A stretch of DNA of 64,000 nt from Chryseobacterium indologenes (GCA_001013295.1 LAZY01000010.1:124001-188000); one strand, 5' to 3'. Shown: positions 35,170 to 45,206, numbered from the stretch's first letter. Notes: generated by a model not told the origin, from the sequence alone. Program-made: numbers and translations.

Positions 35170-36639
35170 ATGGTAAATTTCAGAAAATATATTTCAAGCG
35201 CAGCGGTATTGGCATCTGGTTTTTTCCTGGCTCAATCTACCGTTTCTACCGTTCTTTATTCTCAGAATTATGACAATCAGAAAAACAGTTTGAATCTGCC
35301 TTCACCCGTTAGCTCGGTGGTGGAAAAAACCGTTTTGTCAGCAAAAGAACTTGTAGACATTAATGTAAACACAATGATGTCGGACCCCGTGCTGAAGAAT
35401 GCACATTGGGGATTCGTTGTGTACGACCCGAAAACGAAGAAGGTAATCTCTTCGTACAATGAAAATACCCCTTTGGTACCGGCTTCGACTACCAAATTAC
35501 TGACCACAGAAACTGCTTTGAATCTCCTTGGAGAAAACTACCGTTGGATGACCCAGCTGGAGTACTCCGGAACGGTGGATGAAAACGGAACACTGAACGG
35601 GAACCTTTACATCGTAGGAAGTGGAGATCCTTCTCTGGGAACCAATAAGGCAGGAGCATGGTCGTACAGGGATATTATTTCAGATTTCATAGGTGGACTT
35701 TCACGTGAGGGAATCCGCAAGGTAAATGGTGATATTATCATTCAGACAGCGCTTTTCAAAGGCAATATATCAATGCTTCCGGAAAATGTTGTGTGGCTGG
35801 AAAACAATAATTACTATCTGCCTGCAGGAACAACCCGTGGAATCAACCCGGCCAATGAAAAACTGATCGTAAAGAAAGGAGGTTTTTCTACAGAAAAGAA
35901 GTTTTTCTATGTTTCACCGTATGCTCACCAGATGGTGTATGCTGAAAAGTATGATGGCGACGGTATTCTGACAACAAAACTTCCGGATGCACCCGCTTAT
36001 CTGGCCAATTCTTTCAGAACGACACTGGTAAAAAGCGGAATTTCAGTTACCGGAAAAGTGACTCCGAAAATGACGGATGTTGCGCCGGAAAGCAGAAAAA
36101 TGCTTTCAGCGTATAAATCTCCAACTTTAGGCGATATTATTTATTATACCAACCAGCACAGTGATAACTCATTAGCGGAGGCTCTGTTGAAAACAGTAGG
36201 ATTCCAGAAAATGGGAGATCAGACTTCAGATTCAGGAAGAATGGTTGTAACCAATCACTTACAGGAGGCAGGTTTTGATATGAACGGCCTTAATTATATC
36301 GACGGAAGCGGACTTTCAAGAAGCAATAATGTAACTCCGATTTCTCAGGTGAAGTTCCTGACTTCTTTGATGGATGAAAAATATTACAGATCCTATCTGA
36401 CATCATTACCGGTTGGCGGACAATCCGGAACATTGAAGAGAATGTTTATAGGCGGAGGTAACGGTCAGGTTTTTGCTAAAACAGGAACCCTGAACAAAGT
36501 AAAAACGCTGGCAGGATATATTAAAACCAATTCCGGGAAGACTCTGGTCTTTTCTTTAATGGTTAATAACTACTCAGGGTCGGTAGATATGGTGAAGAAA
36601 AGAATGGAAAAAATTCTTGAACCTGCATTGGAACTTTAA
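35170..36639 (+). CDS. dacB: D-alanyl-D-alanine carboxypeptidase/endopeptidase (PBP4 type)
   Basis: The 489-residue protein has an N-terminal signal (cut near FFLAQ) and the three penicillin-binding motifs in order: SxxK in PASTTKLLTTE (about residue 104), SxN in HSDNSLAEALLK (about 330) and KTG in FAKTGTLNKVKT (about 438). The large insert between motifs 1 and 2 is typical of class C PBP4 (S13 family). It trims and cleaves peptidoglycan crosslinks in the periplasm. TACTTTTG at 35073-35080 may be its -7 box. Confidence 0.94.
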   Translation: MVNFRKYISSAAVLASGFFLAQSTVSTVLYSQNYDNQKNSLNLPSPVSSVVEKTVLSAKELVDINVNTMMSDPVLKNAHWGFVVYDPKTKKVISSYNENTPLVPASTTKLLTTETALNLLGENYRWMTQLEYSGTVDENGTLNGNLYIVGSGDPSLGTNKAGAWSYRDIISDFIGGLSREGIRKVNGDIIIQTALFKGNISMLPENVVWLENNNYYLPAGTTRGINPANEKLIVKKGGFSTEKKFFYVSPYAHQMVYAEKYDGDGILTTKLPDAPAYLANSFRTTLVKSGISVTGKVTPKMTDVAPESRKMLSAYKSPTLGDIIYYTNQHSDNSLAEALLKTVGFQKMGDQTSDSGRMVVTNHLQEAGFDMNGLNYIDGSGLSRSNNVTPISQVKFLTSLMDEKYYRSYLTSLPVGGQSGTLKRMFIGGGNGQVFAKTGTLNKVKTLAGYIKTNSGKTLVFSLMVNNYSGSVDMVKKRMEKILEPALEL

Positions 36640-36662
36640 AAATAGTTTATTTTATATATTAT

Positions 36663-36698
36663 AAAAACCTTTTAATTATTGATTAAAAGGTTTTTTTT
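36663..36698 (+). terminator. dacB terminator
   Basis: AAAAACCTTTTAAT-tatt-GATTAAAAGGTTTTTTTT, 24 bp after the dacB stop. Confidence 0.8.
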
Positions 36699-36722
36699 AT
36701 ATTTGATTAAATATTTCGAAGT

Positions 36723-38657
36723 ATGAAAAAATTCTATCTTCTGCTGTTGATTTCTTTGGTGTCCCAACAGTTTTACGGACAAAAACAGAATGAAAACACA
36801 GATAAAAAGGGGCTGATCGAAAAAGAACAGAAATCCTTTACTCATAAAATGGCTATTGGCAATAATATCAATCCCAATACCCAGAACTATGATCTGCAGT
36901 ATCAAAGAATGGATGTGAGTATGGATCCGGCAGTCAGCAGTATCTCTGGCTCGGTAACGTCTCATTTTAAACCTACGCAGAGTATGGGAAGCATTTATTT
37001 TGATCTTTCCAATGCGCTTACGGTTTCTCAGGTGAAATACCACGGAAACAATATTACTGCCTTTCAGCAGCTTTCTACCAAAGAATTAAAGATAGATTTT
37101 CCGGCTCCTCTTTCTGCGAATACTTTAGATTCACTTACAATTTATTATTCCGGAACGCCACCTACTGCTAATAATGCTTTTGCTACAGGTTTGCAGGGCG
37201 GAGTTCCTGTTCTTTCTACATTGAGTGAGCCTTATGGAGCTCAGGATTGGTTTCCTACCAAGCAGAGTATGAATGATAAAATCGACCGTTTTGATTTTAA
37301 AATCACTACTCCTGATGCCTATAGTGTGGCGGCTAATGGAAAGTTAATGTCTGAGACTTTACTTCCGAGCAATAAAAAGCTTACTTTCTGGAGAACAATG
37401 TATCCTACTGCTGCTTATCTGATTGGGTTATCTATCACCAATTTTGTCAAGCTAACGGACACTATCGGAAATCCTCCTTTTCCATTTATTAATTATATCT
37501 ACCCGTCTACCAATGCGAACACTTCCAATATGAATGATATTGCATGGACCAAGCAGATCATGAACACTTTTGAAACGTATTTCGGGACCTATCCTTTCCG
37601 TAACGAAAAATATGGCCATATGGAATATTTGTTTGGCGGAGGAATGGAGCATCAGACCATGTCTTCTATGGGAGGCTGGAATAAAACGATTATTGCCCAC
37701 GAGCTGGCTCACCAGTGGTTTGGAGATAAAGTAACCTGCGGAGCCTGGAATGATATATGGCTGAATGAGGGGTTTGCAACCTTTGGAGAGCATGTGGCTT
37801 ATGAGAAGCTCATTATGCCCACTACCGATTTTTTAAATTACCTGCAAGGTCAGATCAGTTATATTACCGGAAGTGCAGGGGGCAGTGTGTATGTTCCTGA
37901 TTCAGGGCTTTCAAGTGTGAACAGGATATTTGACAGCAGGCTGACTTATGCGAAAGGAGGCTACGTTCTGAGAATGTTGAAATGGATACTTGGAGATGCC
38001 GTTTTTTATCAGGCTCTTAAAGATTATCATACAAGACCGGCTTTGGCGTATAACTATGCAAGGACTTCAGATTTTAATGCTTCACTGCTTCAGTCTACAG
38101 GAAAAGATTTTACTGAATTTTTTAATGATTGGGTATCCGGAGAAGGGTATCCTACTTACCAGATCAAGTGGCAGCAGTCAGGGAATCAGACTTTATTCAA
38201 AGTTACACAGACTCAAAGTAGTCCTACCGTAAGTTTCTTTGAAATGCCTCTGCCTATAAAAGTAAACGGAACGGGTGGTGAAACAGCATATCTCGTACTG
38301 AATAATACTTCCAATAATCAATACTTCCAGGAGTCTGTCACTTTCCCGATAGCGAGTGTTCAGTTTAATTATGAATACCAGATCCTGGAAAAAAATTCTA
38401 CCGTTACCAAGGATAATACTTTAAGTGTGTCATCTGTAGAAAAAGACAGTTTTGGACTTTATCCGAATCCGGCCAAAAATGAATTGTATCTGAAAGGCAT
38501 CAATAAATCAGTCGATTTCTCCATTCATGCTATCGATGGAAAATTAGTAAGAAAAGGAACTTATCAGCCAGGAAAAGCAATAGGGATTTCAGAATTGGTT
38601 CCCGGAGCGTATATTTTTACGGTGGATGAGAAGAATATTAAATTCATCAAATATTAA
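36723..38657 (+). CDS. M1-family aminopeptidase with T9SS sorting tail
   Basis: The 644-residue protein has a signal peptide (cut near QFYGQK), an M1 N-terminal beta domain, GGGMEHQTM (the GxMEN-like exopeptidase motif) and the zinc site HELAHQWFGDK with the third ligand in WLNEGFATFGEH. The C-terminal 75 residues (FGLYPNPAKNELYLKG to KFIKY) are a T9SS type A sorting domain, so the enzyme should act at or beyond the outer membrane on peptides. TATATTTG at 36698-36705 with TTG 16 nt upstream is a candidate promoter. Confidence 0.92.
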   Translation: MKKFYLLLLISLVSQQFYGQKQNENTDKKGLIEKEQKSFTHKMAIGNNINPNTQNYDLQYQRMDVSMDPAVSSISGSVTSHFKPTQSMGSIYFDLSNALTVSQVKYHGNNITAFQQLSTKELKIDFPAPLSANTLDSLTIYYSGTPPTANNAFATGLQGGVPVLSTLSEPYGAQDWFPTKQSMNDKIDRFDFKITTPDAYSVAANGKLMSETLLPSNKKLTFWRTMYPTAAYLIGLSITNFVKLTDTIGNPPFPFINYIYPSTNANTSNMNDIAWTKQIMNTFETYFGTYPFRNEKYGHMEYLFGGGMEHQTMSSMGGWNKTIIAHELAHQWFGDKVTCGAWNDIWLNEGFATFGEHVAYEKLIMPTTDFLNYLQGQISYITGSAGGSVYVPDSGLSSVNRIFDSRLTYAKGGYVLRMLKWILGDAVFYQALKDYHTRPALAYNYARTSDFNASLLQSTGKDFTEFFNDWVSGEGYPTYQIKWQQSGNQTLFKVTQTQSSPTVSFFEMPLPIKVNGTGGETAYLVLNNTSNNQYFQESVTFPIASVQFNYEYQILEKNSTVTKDNTLSVSSVEKDSFGLYPNPAKNELYLKGINKSVDFSIHAIDGKLVRKGTYQPGKAIGISELVPGAYIFTVDEKNIKFIKY

Positions 38658-38687
38658 AAATATTGATTAATTAACATAATGATATAA

Positions 38688-38726
38688 AAACAAAGAAGCT
38701 TTCAAATTTGAAAGCTTCTTTGTTTT
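38688..38726. terminator. palindromic terminator overlapping the cupin gene end
   Basis: AAACAAAGAAGCTTTCAAA continues into its own reverse complement through 38725. It ends the M1 peptidase unit, and its right arm also encodes the last codons of the convergent cupin gene. Confidence 0.8.
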
Positions 38727-39580
38727 CTACTAGCTTTTGTCCCTCTCTCGGTAGCGGTTTTTACTTTGTATCTGAACCATTTGTCTTTGAACAGACGACG
38801 CATAATATTATCAAAATGTCTTGTAATTACAAGGTTTTTAAAGCCACGCCATTTTTCAAGAGGGCTTGAAGGCAATGCTCTGACGGATACGGAATATCCT
38901 TCCGTATCATATTGGATATAATGCCACCATCCGGATGGGATATAAAGGGTTTCCCCGGGATGAAGAATTGCTTCATAGCCATTCAGATAGAGGAGGGCCG
39001 GATATTTTCGGTAATCAGGATTTTTTATCTGAGCCAGGCTGTGAAAATTATAGGGGAGTTTGTACATGAAATCAGACTGTTCCCAAGGGAATAGCCAGAT
39101 CCTTTTGATGCCCTGAAACTGTGTGATGAAGACATGGGACATATCAATATCAATATGATTCCTGGTGACGGAACCTTCTCCTCCGAAAAACATGAAAGGC
39201 AGCCACTTTAATATCTTTCCTCCTGTCACATCATTATACAGGAGATCGTTTTTCAGTTCAGGTTTTATTTTGAGTAAATTGAAAAGAAACAGCCTGTGTT
39301 CAGTAGGTGTAGTGGTAATCAGATCCAGGTATTCTGAAAATGTAGTCTGTTCAATAGGTTCACTGGCTACTTTATCCAGGGAATCAAGTTCACTGCCATA
39401 AATATTAACCCTCTGGCTGCCTGCTATTTCTTTAAAATACTCATAATTCCACTTTTTAAAAGCAGGACTTTCGGGACTTACAAAGTCTTTAAGAATAACG
39501 GGAAGTCCAGGTTTCATATGGTTATTGATAAAGGTTTCCGAATCTGTGATCTTCATTTTTCTTACCGGCTTTACTCTCAT
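38702..39580 (-). CDS. cupin-like / JmjC-type domain protein
   Basis: The 292-residue protein matches the cupin_8 family: LPVILKDFVSPESPAFKKW near the start, then TRNHIDIDMSHVFITQFQG with the His-x-Asp metal pair, YEAILHPGETLYIPSGWWHYI with the late His, and YSVSVRA. These are the Fe(II)/2-oxoglutarate hydroxylase residues (HxD...H). Such proteins hydroxylate proteins or small molecules; the substrate is unknown. Its 3' end lies inside a perfect palindrome. CAAATATA at 39597-39604 (TATATTTG on the minus strand) may be its -7 box. Confidence 0.83.
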   Translation of the reverse strand: MRVKPVRKMKITDSETFINNHMKPGLPVILKDFVSPESPAFKKWNYEYFKEIAGSQRVNIYGSELDSLDKVASEPIEQTTFSEYLDLITTTPTEHRLFLFNLLKIKPELKNDLLYNDVTGGKILKWLPFMFFGGEGSVTRNHIDIDMSHVFITQFQGIKRIWLFPWEQSDFMYKLPYNFHSLAQIKNPDYRKYPALLYLNGYEAILHPGETLYIPSGWWHYIQYDTEGYSVSVRALPSSPLEKWRGFKNLVITRHFDNIMRRLFKDKWFRYKVKTATERGTKASRKQRSFQI

Positions 39581-39591
39581 ATTCTTAAATT

Positions 39592-39625
39592 TTGAACAAA
39601 TATAAATATTATCCTACTAAATTTG
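39592..39625 (+). promoter_or_regulatory. kbl promoter candidate
   Basis: TTG (39592-39594), 23 nt, TAAATTTG (39618-39625), within the Bacteroidota consensus. It leaves a leader of about 105 nt; TAAATTAG near 39709 is a weaker, closer alternative. Confidence 0.4.
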
Positions 39626-39738
39626 TAGACTAATAATGTTAAAAGTGAATACAGAATCAATTTTTTAGAATTAAGCTTATAAAAGGTTTTATTTTACTGC
39701 CTTTTTAGTAAATTAGCACATCAAAAAAATTACCAAAA

Positions 39739-40935
39739 ATGATCTCTGAAAAATACCTTCAACATTTACAGAACGAACTTCAGAATATTGAGAATGACGG
39801 ACTTTACAAAAGAGAAAGAATCATCACTTCTCAACAGAGTGCAGAAATAGAAGCCAACGGAAAAAAGCTTTTAAACTTCTGTGCGAACAATTACCTGGGA
39901 TTATCCAACAATCCTGAAGTAATGAAAGCTTCTCAGGACATGATCCAGTCTCACGGATACGGAATGTCATCTGTACGTTTCATCTGCGGAACTCAGGATA
40001 TTCATAAGGAACTGGAGAAAAAGATCGCTGATTTCTTAGGTCTTGAAGATACAATTCTTTATGCAGCAGCTTTTGATGCAAACGGTGGTGTATTTGAACC
40101 GTTGTTTACAGAAGAGGACGCTATTATTTCAGATGAATTGAACCACGCTTCTATTATTGATGGAGTACGTCTGTGCAAAGCAGCAAGATATAGATATAAA
40201 AACAATAATATGGCTGATCTGGAAGCTCAGCTGATCGCGGCTTCTGAAAAGAATCACCGTTTCAAAATTATTGTAACAGACGGAGTATTCTCTATGGACG
40301 GTATCGTTGCAGACTTAAAAGGAGTTTGCGACCTTGCGGACAAGTATGATGCTTTGGTAATGGTAGACGATTCTCACGCAACCGGTTTCATCGGAAAAAC
40401 AGGTCGTGGAACTCATGAAGCTAACGAAGTAATGGGTAGAGTAGACATTATCACTTCTACACTAGGAAAAGCTTTAGGAGGTGCTTTAGGAGGATTTACT
40501 TCCGGGAAGAAAGAAATCATCGATATGCTGAGACAGCGTTCAAGACCTTATCTGTTCTCGAATTCATTAGCCCCTGGAATTGTAGGAGCTGCTTTGAAAG
40601 TATTGGATATGATCTCTGACGATACTTCTCTTCGTGATCAGGTAATGGCCAATGCAGACTATTTCAGAACGGAAATGAAAGCGAAAGGGTTTGATATTCC
40701 GGATGGTGATGCGGCTATTGTTCCGGTAATGCTTTATGATGCCCCACTTTCTCAGAAAATGGCTGAAAAGCTTATGGATGAAGGAATCTATGTAATCGGA
40801 TTCTTCTATCCGGTAGTACCGAAAGGAAAAGCGAGAATCAGAGTACAGCTTTCTGCTGCTCACACAAAAGAGCATTTGGATAAGGCAATTGCAGCTTTTG
40901 AAAAAGTAGGAAAAGAATTAGGAGTTATTTCTTAA
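39739..40935 (+). CDS. kbl: glycine C-acetyltransferase (2-amino-3-ketobutyrate CoA ligase)
   Basis: The 398-residue PLP enzyme of the alpha-oxoamine synthase family has [51 protein letters not shown] and the PLP lysine in [15 protein letters not shown]. The motif set FICGTQ and SRPYLFSNS matches Kbl rather than BioF, HemA or SPT. It makes or cleaves 2-amino-3-ketobutyrate in threonine breakdown, working with threonine dehydrogenase (not in the window). Length is as expected. It is monocistronic with a strong terminator. Confidence 0.95.
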   Translation: MISEKYLQHLQNELQNIENDGLYKRERIITSQQSAEIEANGKKLLNFCANNYLGLSNNPEVMKASQDMIQSHGYGMSSVRFICGTQDIHKELEKKIADFLGLEDTILYAAAFDANGGVFEPLFTEEDAIISDELNHASIIDGVRLCKAARYRYKNNNMADLEAQLIAASEKNHRFKIIVTDGVFSMDGIVADLKGVCDLADKYDALVMVDDSHATGFIGKTGRGTHEANEVMGRVDIITSTLGKALGGALGGFTSGKKEIIDMLRQRSRPYLFSNSLAPGIVGAALKVLDMISDDTSLRDQVMANADYFRTEMKAKGFDIPDGDAAIVPVMLYDAPLSQKMAEKLMDEGIYVIGFFYPVVPKGKARIRVQLSAAHTKEHLDKAIAAFEKVGKELGVIS

Positions 40936-40962
40936 GATAAAAAAGTTCTACGTTTGTAGCAT

Positions 40963-41003
40963 AAAAACAGGATTTCTTTGAATATAAGAAATCCTGTTTT
41001 TTT
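40963..41003 (+). terminator. kbl terminator
   Basis: AAAACAGGATTTCTT-gaatat-AAGAAATCCTGTTTTTTT, a 15-bp stem followed by a U-run. Confidence 0.9.
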
Positions 41004-41094
41004 ATGAAAAGAATACTCATGATCACATTAATCATCATGAAGAAAGGACAGAACAGGGATCATACTCAAAAGCTTTGGTAAAACAATTGAATAT

Positions 41095-41232
41095 TTTAGG
41101 AAGCTAAGTAATGCAACTTCGTCGCTGATGAAGCTTTGTGACTATGCGCTCACTTCTTCAGATCGATTGAAAATCGATCCCTTCTTAGCTCACTTAAAAT
41201 AAAGCATCCACAAACATGAAGCTTTGCGTGAA
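41095..41232. repeat. nested inverted repeat, CGCAAAG family, copy 2
   Basis: AGCTAAG (41102-41108) pairs with CTTAGCT (41184-41190) around a perfect hairpin GATCGATT-gaa-AATCGATC (41161-41179). CGTCGCTGATGAAGC and the closing GAAGCTTTGCGTG match parts of the 27723-27893 element. The rest of the 41004-41374 gap has no gene. Confidence 0.65.
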
Positions 41233-41374
41233 AACCTATATTGGCTTATTCAGGGGAGGGATTGGAAATAGTATGATAATCAATAAAAATGAAAATACAT
41301 TGAAAATATGTCAATGGTAAAATGATTGTTAATATTTATTCTGGTAATTAAATTAAAACAGTTGAAAAATACTA

Positions 41375-41405
41375 TTGCTGAATAGTTGATAATATAATAT
41401 ATTTG
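41375..41405 (+). promoter_or_regulatory. consensus promoter of the 41.4-kb outer-membrane protein gene
   Basis: TTG (41375-41377), 20 nt, TATATTTG (41398-41405): both elements match exactly. The GTG start at 41429 is 23 nt beyond the box. Confidence 0.7.
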
Positions 41406-41428
41406 AAACTAATTCTAATAACCGTTTT

Positions 41429-42076
41429 GTGAAAAAAAAATTACTTCTTTTAGCTTTTTTTAGCTTTTTTACAACAATTTATGCTCAATCTGATTACAAA
41501 TCAATACTTACTGTAAGTGCTTTTACTCCTTTTCGTGACCAACGTTATAACGTGGGTTATATGCGGAAAATAAATGAAAGATGGTGGATTGGAGGTGAAC
41601 TGGGATATGGAACCGACAAAATAACTGCCGTAAGTATTGGGAGTTTTGAAGGAAAAAACAGAATTTTTGAGATAAAACCGGAAGTTTTTTACAGCCTGGC
41701 TCCTCAATCAAGATTAAAACATTTTGTATCAGCAGAAGCTTTCTATTTACAACAAATAGGAAAAGATGTTTCAGGAACCTATTATGACGAAAATGATGTT
41801 TATTATTCTTTTAGTTCAGCAGATTATAAAAGAACTAAATATGGATTAAATATCAACTACAGTATTTTGCTTCATAAAGAGTCTTCATGGTTTGGCTTTA
41901 TGCCTAAAATTGGCTTCGGCATCAGGCAGAGAAATGTATCTTATACTAATATGACAAGAAGGGAAGTAGATGATGCTCCCAGAGATGGCCTTCCTTTTGA
42001 CTATCAATTAAATCGGCAGGGCTCCAATCTGGGTTTCAATTTTAATGTTGATATGAAAATTATTTTCAAATTTTAG
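41429..42076 (+). CDS. outer-membrane beta-barrel protein, unknown role
   Basis: The 215-residue protein has a signal peptide (MKKKLLLLAFFSFFTTIYAQ) and about eight amphipathic strands, for example RWWIGGELGYGTDKITAV and SSWFGFMPKIGFGIRQRNVS, ending in Phe (MKIIFKF), the usual sign for BAM-dependent insertion. The start codon is GTG; no ATG lies in frame near it and an exact promoter is 23 nt upstream. It is similar in size to small OmpA/OmpX-like barrels. Function unknown. Confidence 0.75.
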   Translation: MKKKLLLLAFFSFFTTIYAQSDYKSILTVSAFTPFRDQRYNVGYMRKINERWWIGGELGYGTDKITAVSIGSFEGKNRIFEIKPEVFYSLAPQSRLKHFVSAEAFYLQQIGKDVSGTYYDENDVYYSFSSADYKRTKYGLNINYSILLHKESSWFGFMPKIGFGIRQRNVSYTNMTRREVDDAPRDGLPFDYQLNRQGSNLGFNFNVDMKIIFKF

Positions 42077-42169
42077 AAAATCCCTAATCTTTATTATTTT
42101 AAGCTAAAGATTTTAGATTAAATTCTCTTTTTTTCCGAAATAAACTATCTTTGCAAACAAATTTTTAGG

Positions 42170-42721
42170 ATGCTGTATACCATCATCAAAGCTTTGCATA
42201 TTATCTTCATGGTAAGCTATTTTGCGGGGATTTTTTACCTCGTGAGAATCTTCGTTTATTATAAAGATACCGATGAATTTCCTGAAGAAAAAAAGAAAAT
42301 TCTGAGAGAACAATATACTTTTATGGCCAGAAGGCTGTGGAATATTATTACCGTTCCGGCGGGAGTCATCATGGCAGTCTGTGGATTGGTCATGATCTTT
42401 TTAAATCCGGGCCTGATGAAAATGGGATGGTTCCATTTAAAACTGACGTTTCTGATCGGTCTTGCGGCTTATCATTACTGGTGCTGGAAAAAAGTCCTTC
42501 ATTTAAAGGCTTTGAACGGAAATACACTGCCCACTGCCAATATCAAACTGAGACAGGCGAACGAAATTGCCACATTCATTCTGTTCCTTGTCGTATTTAC
42601 TGTGATCTTAAAATCTATGGTAATTGAATATTGGTGGCAATTAATTACAGGATTTTTCGTTCTTGTATTTCTGATCATGATGACAGTGAAACTGGTTAAT
42701 AAAAATAAAAAAAACAAATAA
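42170..42721 (+). CDS. hemJ: HemJ/CopD-type membrane protein (probable protoporphyrinogen oxidase)
   Basis: The 183-residue protein has four hydrophobic segments and the HemJ start MLYTIIKALHIIFMVSYFAGIFYLVRIFVY with the conserved His10, then FMARRLWNIITVPAGVIM and KMGWFHLKLTFLIGLAAYHYWCW. HemJ oxidises protoporphyrinogen IX in heme synthesis in many Gram-negatives without HemG or HemY. A CopD-like role cannot be excluded. TATCTTTG at 42146-42153 is a likely -7 box. The gldF gene follows 46 bp downstream. Confidence 0.85.
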   Translation: MLYTIIKALHIIFMVSYFAGIFYLVRIFVYYKDTDEFPEEKKKILREQYTFMARRLWNIITVPAGVIMAVCGLVMIFLNPGLMKMGWFHLKLTFLIGLAAYHYWCWKKVLHLKALNGNTLPTANIKLRQANEIATFILFLVVFTVILKSMVIEYWWQLITGFFVLVFLIMMTVKLVNKNKKNK

Positions 42722-42767
42722 TTGTGGAGTAGGATATTCCCCCTTTTCTACCTTTTACTAAAAAACT

Positions 42768-43496
42768 ATGATTGCAATTTTAAAGAAAGAACTTTGGAGT
42801 TACTTTGGAAACTGGAGCGCATGGGTCATTATTGCTGCCTTCAGTCTGATAGCAACCCTTTTCCTGTTCTTTTTCGACAACGATTCTAATATTTTTGAGA
42901 TCGGAATGGCTTCTTTGCAGAGCTATTTCGTATTGGTTCCATGGCTGCTGATGTTTATCATTCCGGCCCTTTCGATGAAAACTTTTGCGGAAGAACAGCA
43001 AACGGGAACGCTAAACTGGCTTTTTTCACAACCTTTAAAAGTTTCTGATCTGGTGACAGGAAAATTCCTTTCCGTATGGATTGTCGGGATTTTATGCCTG
43101 ATTCCTTCCCTTATCTATCTTTATACAGTCTATGTACTGGGAGTTCCTGCCGGAAATATTGATCTTGGAATGACTTTCGGGAGCTATATCGGATTGATTA
43201 TTTTAATTGCAGCATTTTCAGGAGTGGGAATTTTAGCTTCTTCCTTATCACAAAACCAGATTATGGCATATCTGTTAGGCGTTTTCATGTGTTTTATCAT
43301 GTATTTCGGAATCGAACAGCTTGCTAGCTATAAACTTCTTGGGGGAGCCGACTTTATCCTTCAGAATATAGGTTTTTATCAGCATTTCTTAGGCTTTACA
43401 AGAGGGCTTATTGATTTTAAAGATGTGGCTTATTTTATCCTGGTGATTGGAGGTTCATTGGTATTGTCTAATCATTTCATTAACAAAAAGAAGTAG
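42768..43496 (+). CDS. gldF: gliding-associated ABC transporter permease GldF
   Basis: The 242-residue protein has six membrane segments. MIAILKKELWSYFGNWSAWVI at the start and SMKTFAEEQQTGTLNWLFSQPLK after segment 2 match GldF and ABC-2 permeases. GldF, GldG and the ATPase GldA form a transporter needed for gliding in Flavobacterium johnsoniae, although many non-gliding flavobacteria keep it. gldG follows 4 bp later; gldA is not in the window. Confidence 0.93.
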   Translation: MIAILKKELWSYFGNWSAWVIIAAFSLIATLFLFFFDNDSNIFEIGMASLQSYFVLVPWLLMFIIPALSMKTFAEEQQTGTLNWLFSQPLKVSDLVTGKFLSVWIVGILCLIPSLIYLYTVYVLGVPAGNIDLGMTFGSYIGLIILIAAFSGVGILASSLSQNQIMAYLLGVFMCFIMYFGIEQLASYKLLGGADFILQNIGFYQHFLGFTRGLIDFKDVAYFILVIGGSLVLSNHFINKKK

Positions 43497-43500
43497 AATT

Positions 43501-45171
43501 ATGAAGAAGTTCAATGCGAAGTCGCCACTGGGAATTTTCTTACTTGTGATTGTTCCTTTAGTCATTATCCTTGCCTATTCGGGAGGAAGATTAGATTTAA
43601 CCAAAGAAAAAAGATATACCCTTTCTGATAGTACGATTAAAGTGCTGGAATCTGTTAAAAAGCCTTTGACTGTAGATGTTTACCTTGAAGGGGATTTTCC
43701 GGCAAGCTTTAAGCAGCTTCAGAGTGAGACGAAATTCATGCTTGAAGAATTCAGAAAGGTCAATCCGAAAATCGATTTCAAGTTTATTGATCCCATCAAG
43801 ACCAAAATGTCTCAGGATACCCTGATGGCGATGGGAATGCAGCCGTCAATCCTTCCGGACGTTAAAGACGGTAAGATCTCCCAGATCACTCTTTTCCCTT
43901 ATGCGGTGATCAAATATGGAAATGACGGTGTTTCTATTCCGCTGGTAGTACAGCAGGCAGGTATTGATGCAGATCAGCAGCTTACAAGATCTATTGAAGG
44001 ATTGGAATACAGCCTTGTTTCGAACATCAAAAATATCGCAGCTGATAAGAAAAAGAAAGTAGGAATTCTGGTAAACCACGATGAATTGAGTCCTGATGAA
44101 TTCCAGGGATTTGTACATCTGGCAATGGAAAATTATGATGCCGGGCCCATCATTCCTAAAAACCAGACAGAGCTTACACTGGAAGACGTTCCATTACTGA
44201 AACAAATGAGTGCCCTGGTGATTGCAAAACCGAGAAAAGCCTTTACTGATAGCGAAAAAGTAATTCTTGACCAATATATTATGAATGGTGGGAAAACACT
44301 TTGGATGATCGATGCCGTAAATGCCGAAATGGACACCCTGACAAGAGCGAAAAAAATAATGCCTTTCCCGGTTGACATCAATATGACAGACTTCTTTTTC
44401 AACTATGGGGTAAGGATCAATACAGCCCTGGTAAAAGACGTTAAAAAGTTTGCCTTATTAAGACTGGTAACAGGTGAAGTAAGTGGAAACCCACAATATA
44501 CAAGCTTACCTTGGCCTTATTATCCACTTGGAATTGCCGAAAACGATAACCCGATTACAAAAAATATCAATCCTGTAAAATTTGAATTCCCGACTTCCAT
44601 CGATACATTGGGCGGAAGAAAGAATATCAAAACAAAAGTTCTTTTCGAATCCAGCGAAAGAACATTGCTGAAACAGGTTCCGAATTACGTAGATCTGAAA
44701 GAAATTGCAAGTGTAGACAGCCTTGGGCAAATGGAAAAACCAAGCACACCGAAAATCTTTGCCGTGTCTTTGGAAGGGAAATTCAACTCTGCTTACGCTT
44801 CCAGAATTGAAAGAAAATCTTACCCTGGATTTAAAGCATCCAGCCCGGAAAATAAAATGATCGTGATTGCAGACGGAGACGTGGGAAGAAATAAAGTGAT
44901 CAAAGGAAAACCGCTTCCATTAGGAGTAGATCTATTAACCAACGAGCAGTTTGGTAACGAGCAGTTCCTTAGAAATGCCTTAGACTACCTTCTGGATGAC
45001 AGCAACCTGATGGAGCTGAGAAACAGAAATATCGAAGAAAGACTTCTGGACAGACGCAGAATTACCGAAGAGAAAACCAACTGGCAGTGGCTGAATTTAT
45101 TGCTTCCGCTGGTGATTATTGGATTGATTGGAGGATTGTTCTTCTGGTTGAGGAAAAAGAAGTTTGGATAG
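43501..45171 (+). CDS. gldG: gliding-associated ABC transporter component GldG
   Basis: Starting at the ATG at 43501 (MKKFNAKSPLGIFLLVIVPL) the protein is 556 residues; the frame is open further upstream inside gldF but that is not a plausible start. It has an N-terminal membrane segment, the long extracytoplasmic domain (KRYTLSDSTIKVLESVKKPL, then TLWMIDAVNAEMDTL) and a C-terminal membrane segment (LNLLLPLVIIGLIGGLFFWL) ending in RKKKFG. This is the GldG/ABC-type Gld layout. It forms a two-gene unit with gldF. Confidence 0.93.
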   Translation: MKKFNAKSPLGIFLLVIVPLVIILAYSGGRLDLTKEKRYTLSDSTIKVLESVKKPLTVDVYLEGDFPASFKQLQSETKFMLEEFRKVNPKIDFKFIDPIKTKMSQDTLMAMGMQPSILPDVKDGKISQITLFPYAVIKYGNDGVSIPLVVQQAGIDADQQLTRSIEGLEYSLVSNIKNIAADKKKKVGILVNHDELSPDEFQGFVHLAMENYDAGPIIPKNQTELTLEDVPLLKQMSALVIAKPRKAFTDSEKVILDQYIMNGGKTLWMIDAVNAEMDTLTRAKKIMPFPVDINMTDFFFNYGVRINTALVKDVKKFALLRLVTGEVSGNPQYTSLPWPYYPLGIAENDNPITKNINPVKFEFPTSIDTLGGRKNIKTKVLFESSERTLLKQVPNYVDLKEIASVDSLGQMEKPSTPKIFAVSLEGKFNSAYASRIERKSYPGFKASSPENKMIVIADGDVGRNKVIKGKPLPLGVDLLTNEQFGNEQFLRNALDYLLDDSNLMELRNRNIEERLLDRRRITEEKTNWQWLNLLLPLVIIGLIGGLFFWLRKKKFG

Positions 45172-45206
45172 AAAAATCCCCTGCCTTCGAAATTCAAAAC
45201 TTTTAA

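Noticed and set aside
39626..39738. Possible glycine riboswitch before kbl
   Set aside because: The leader is short, AT-rich and lacks the conserved GGAGA and paired-helix blocks.
41003..41080. Short frame after the kbl terminator
   Set aside because: 25 codons starting inside the terminator U-run; no support.
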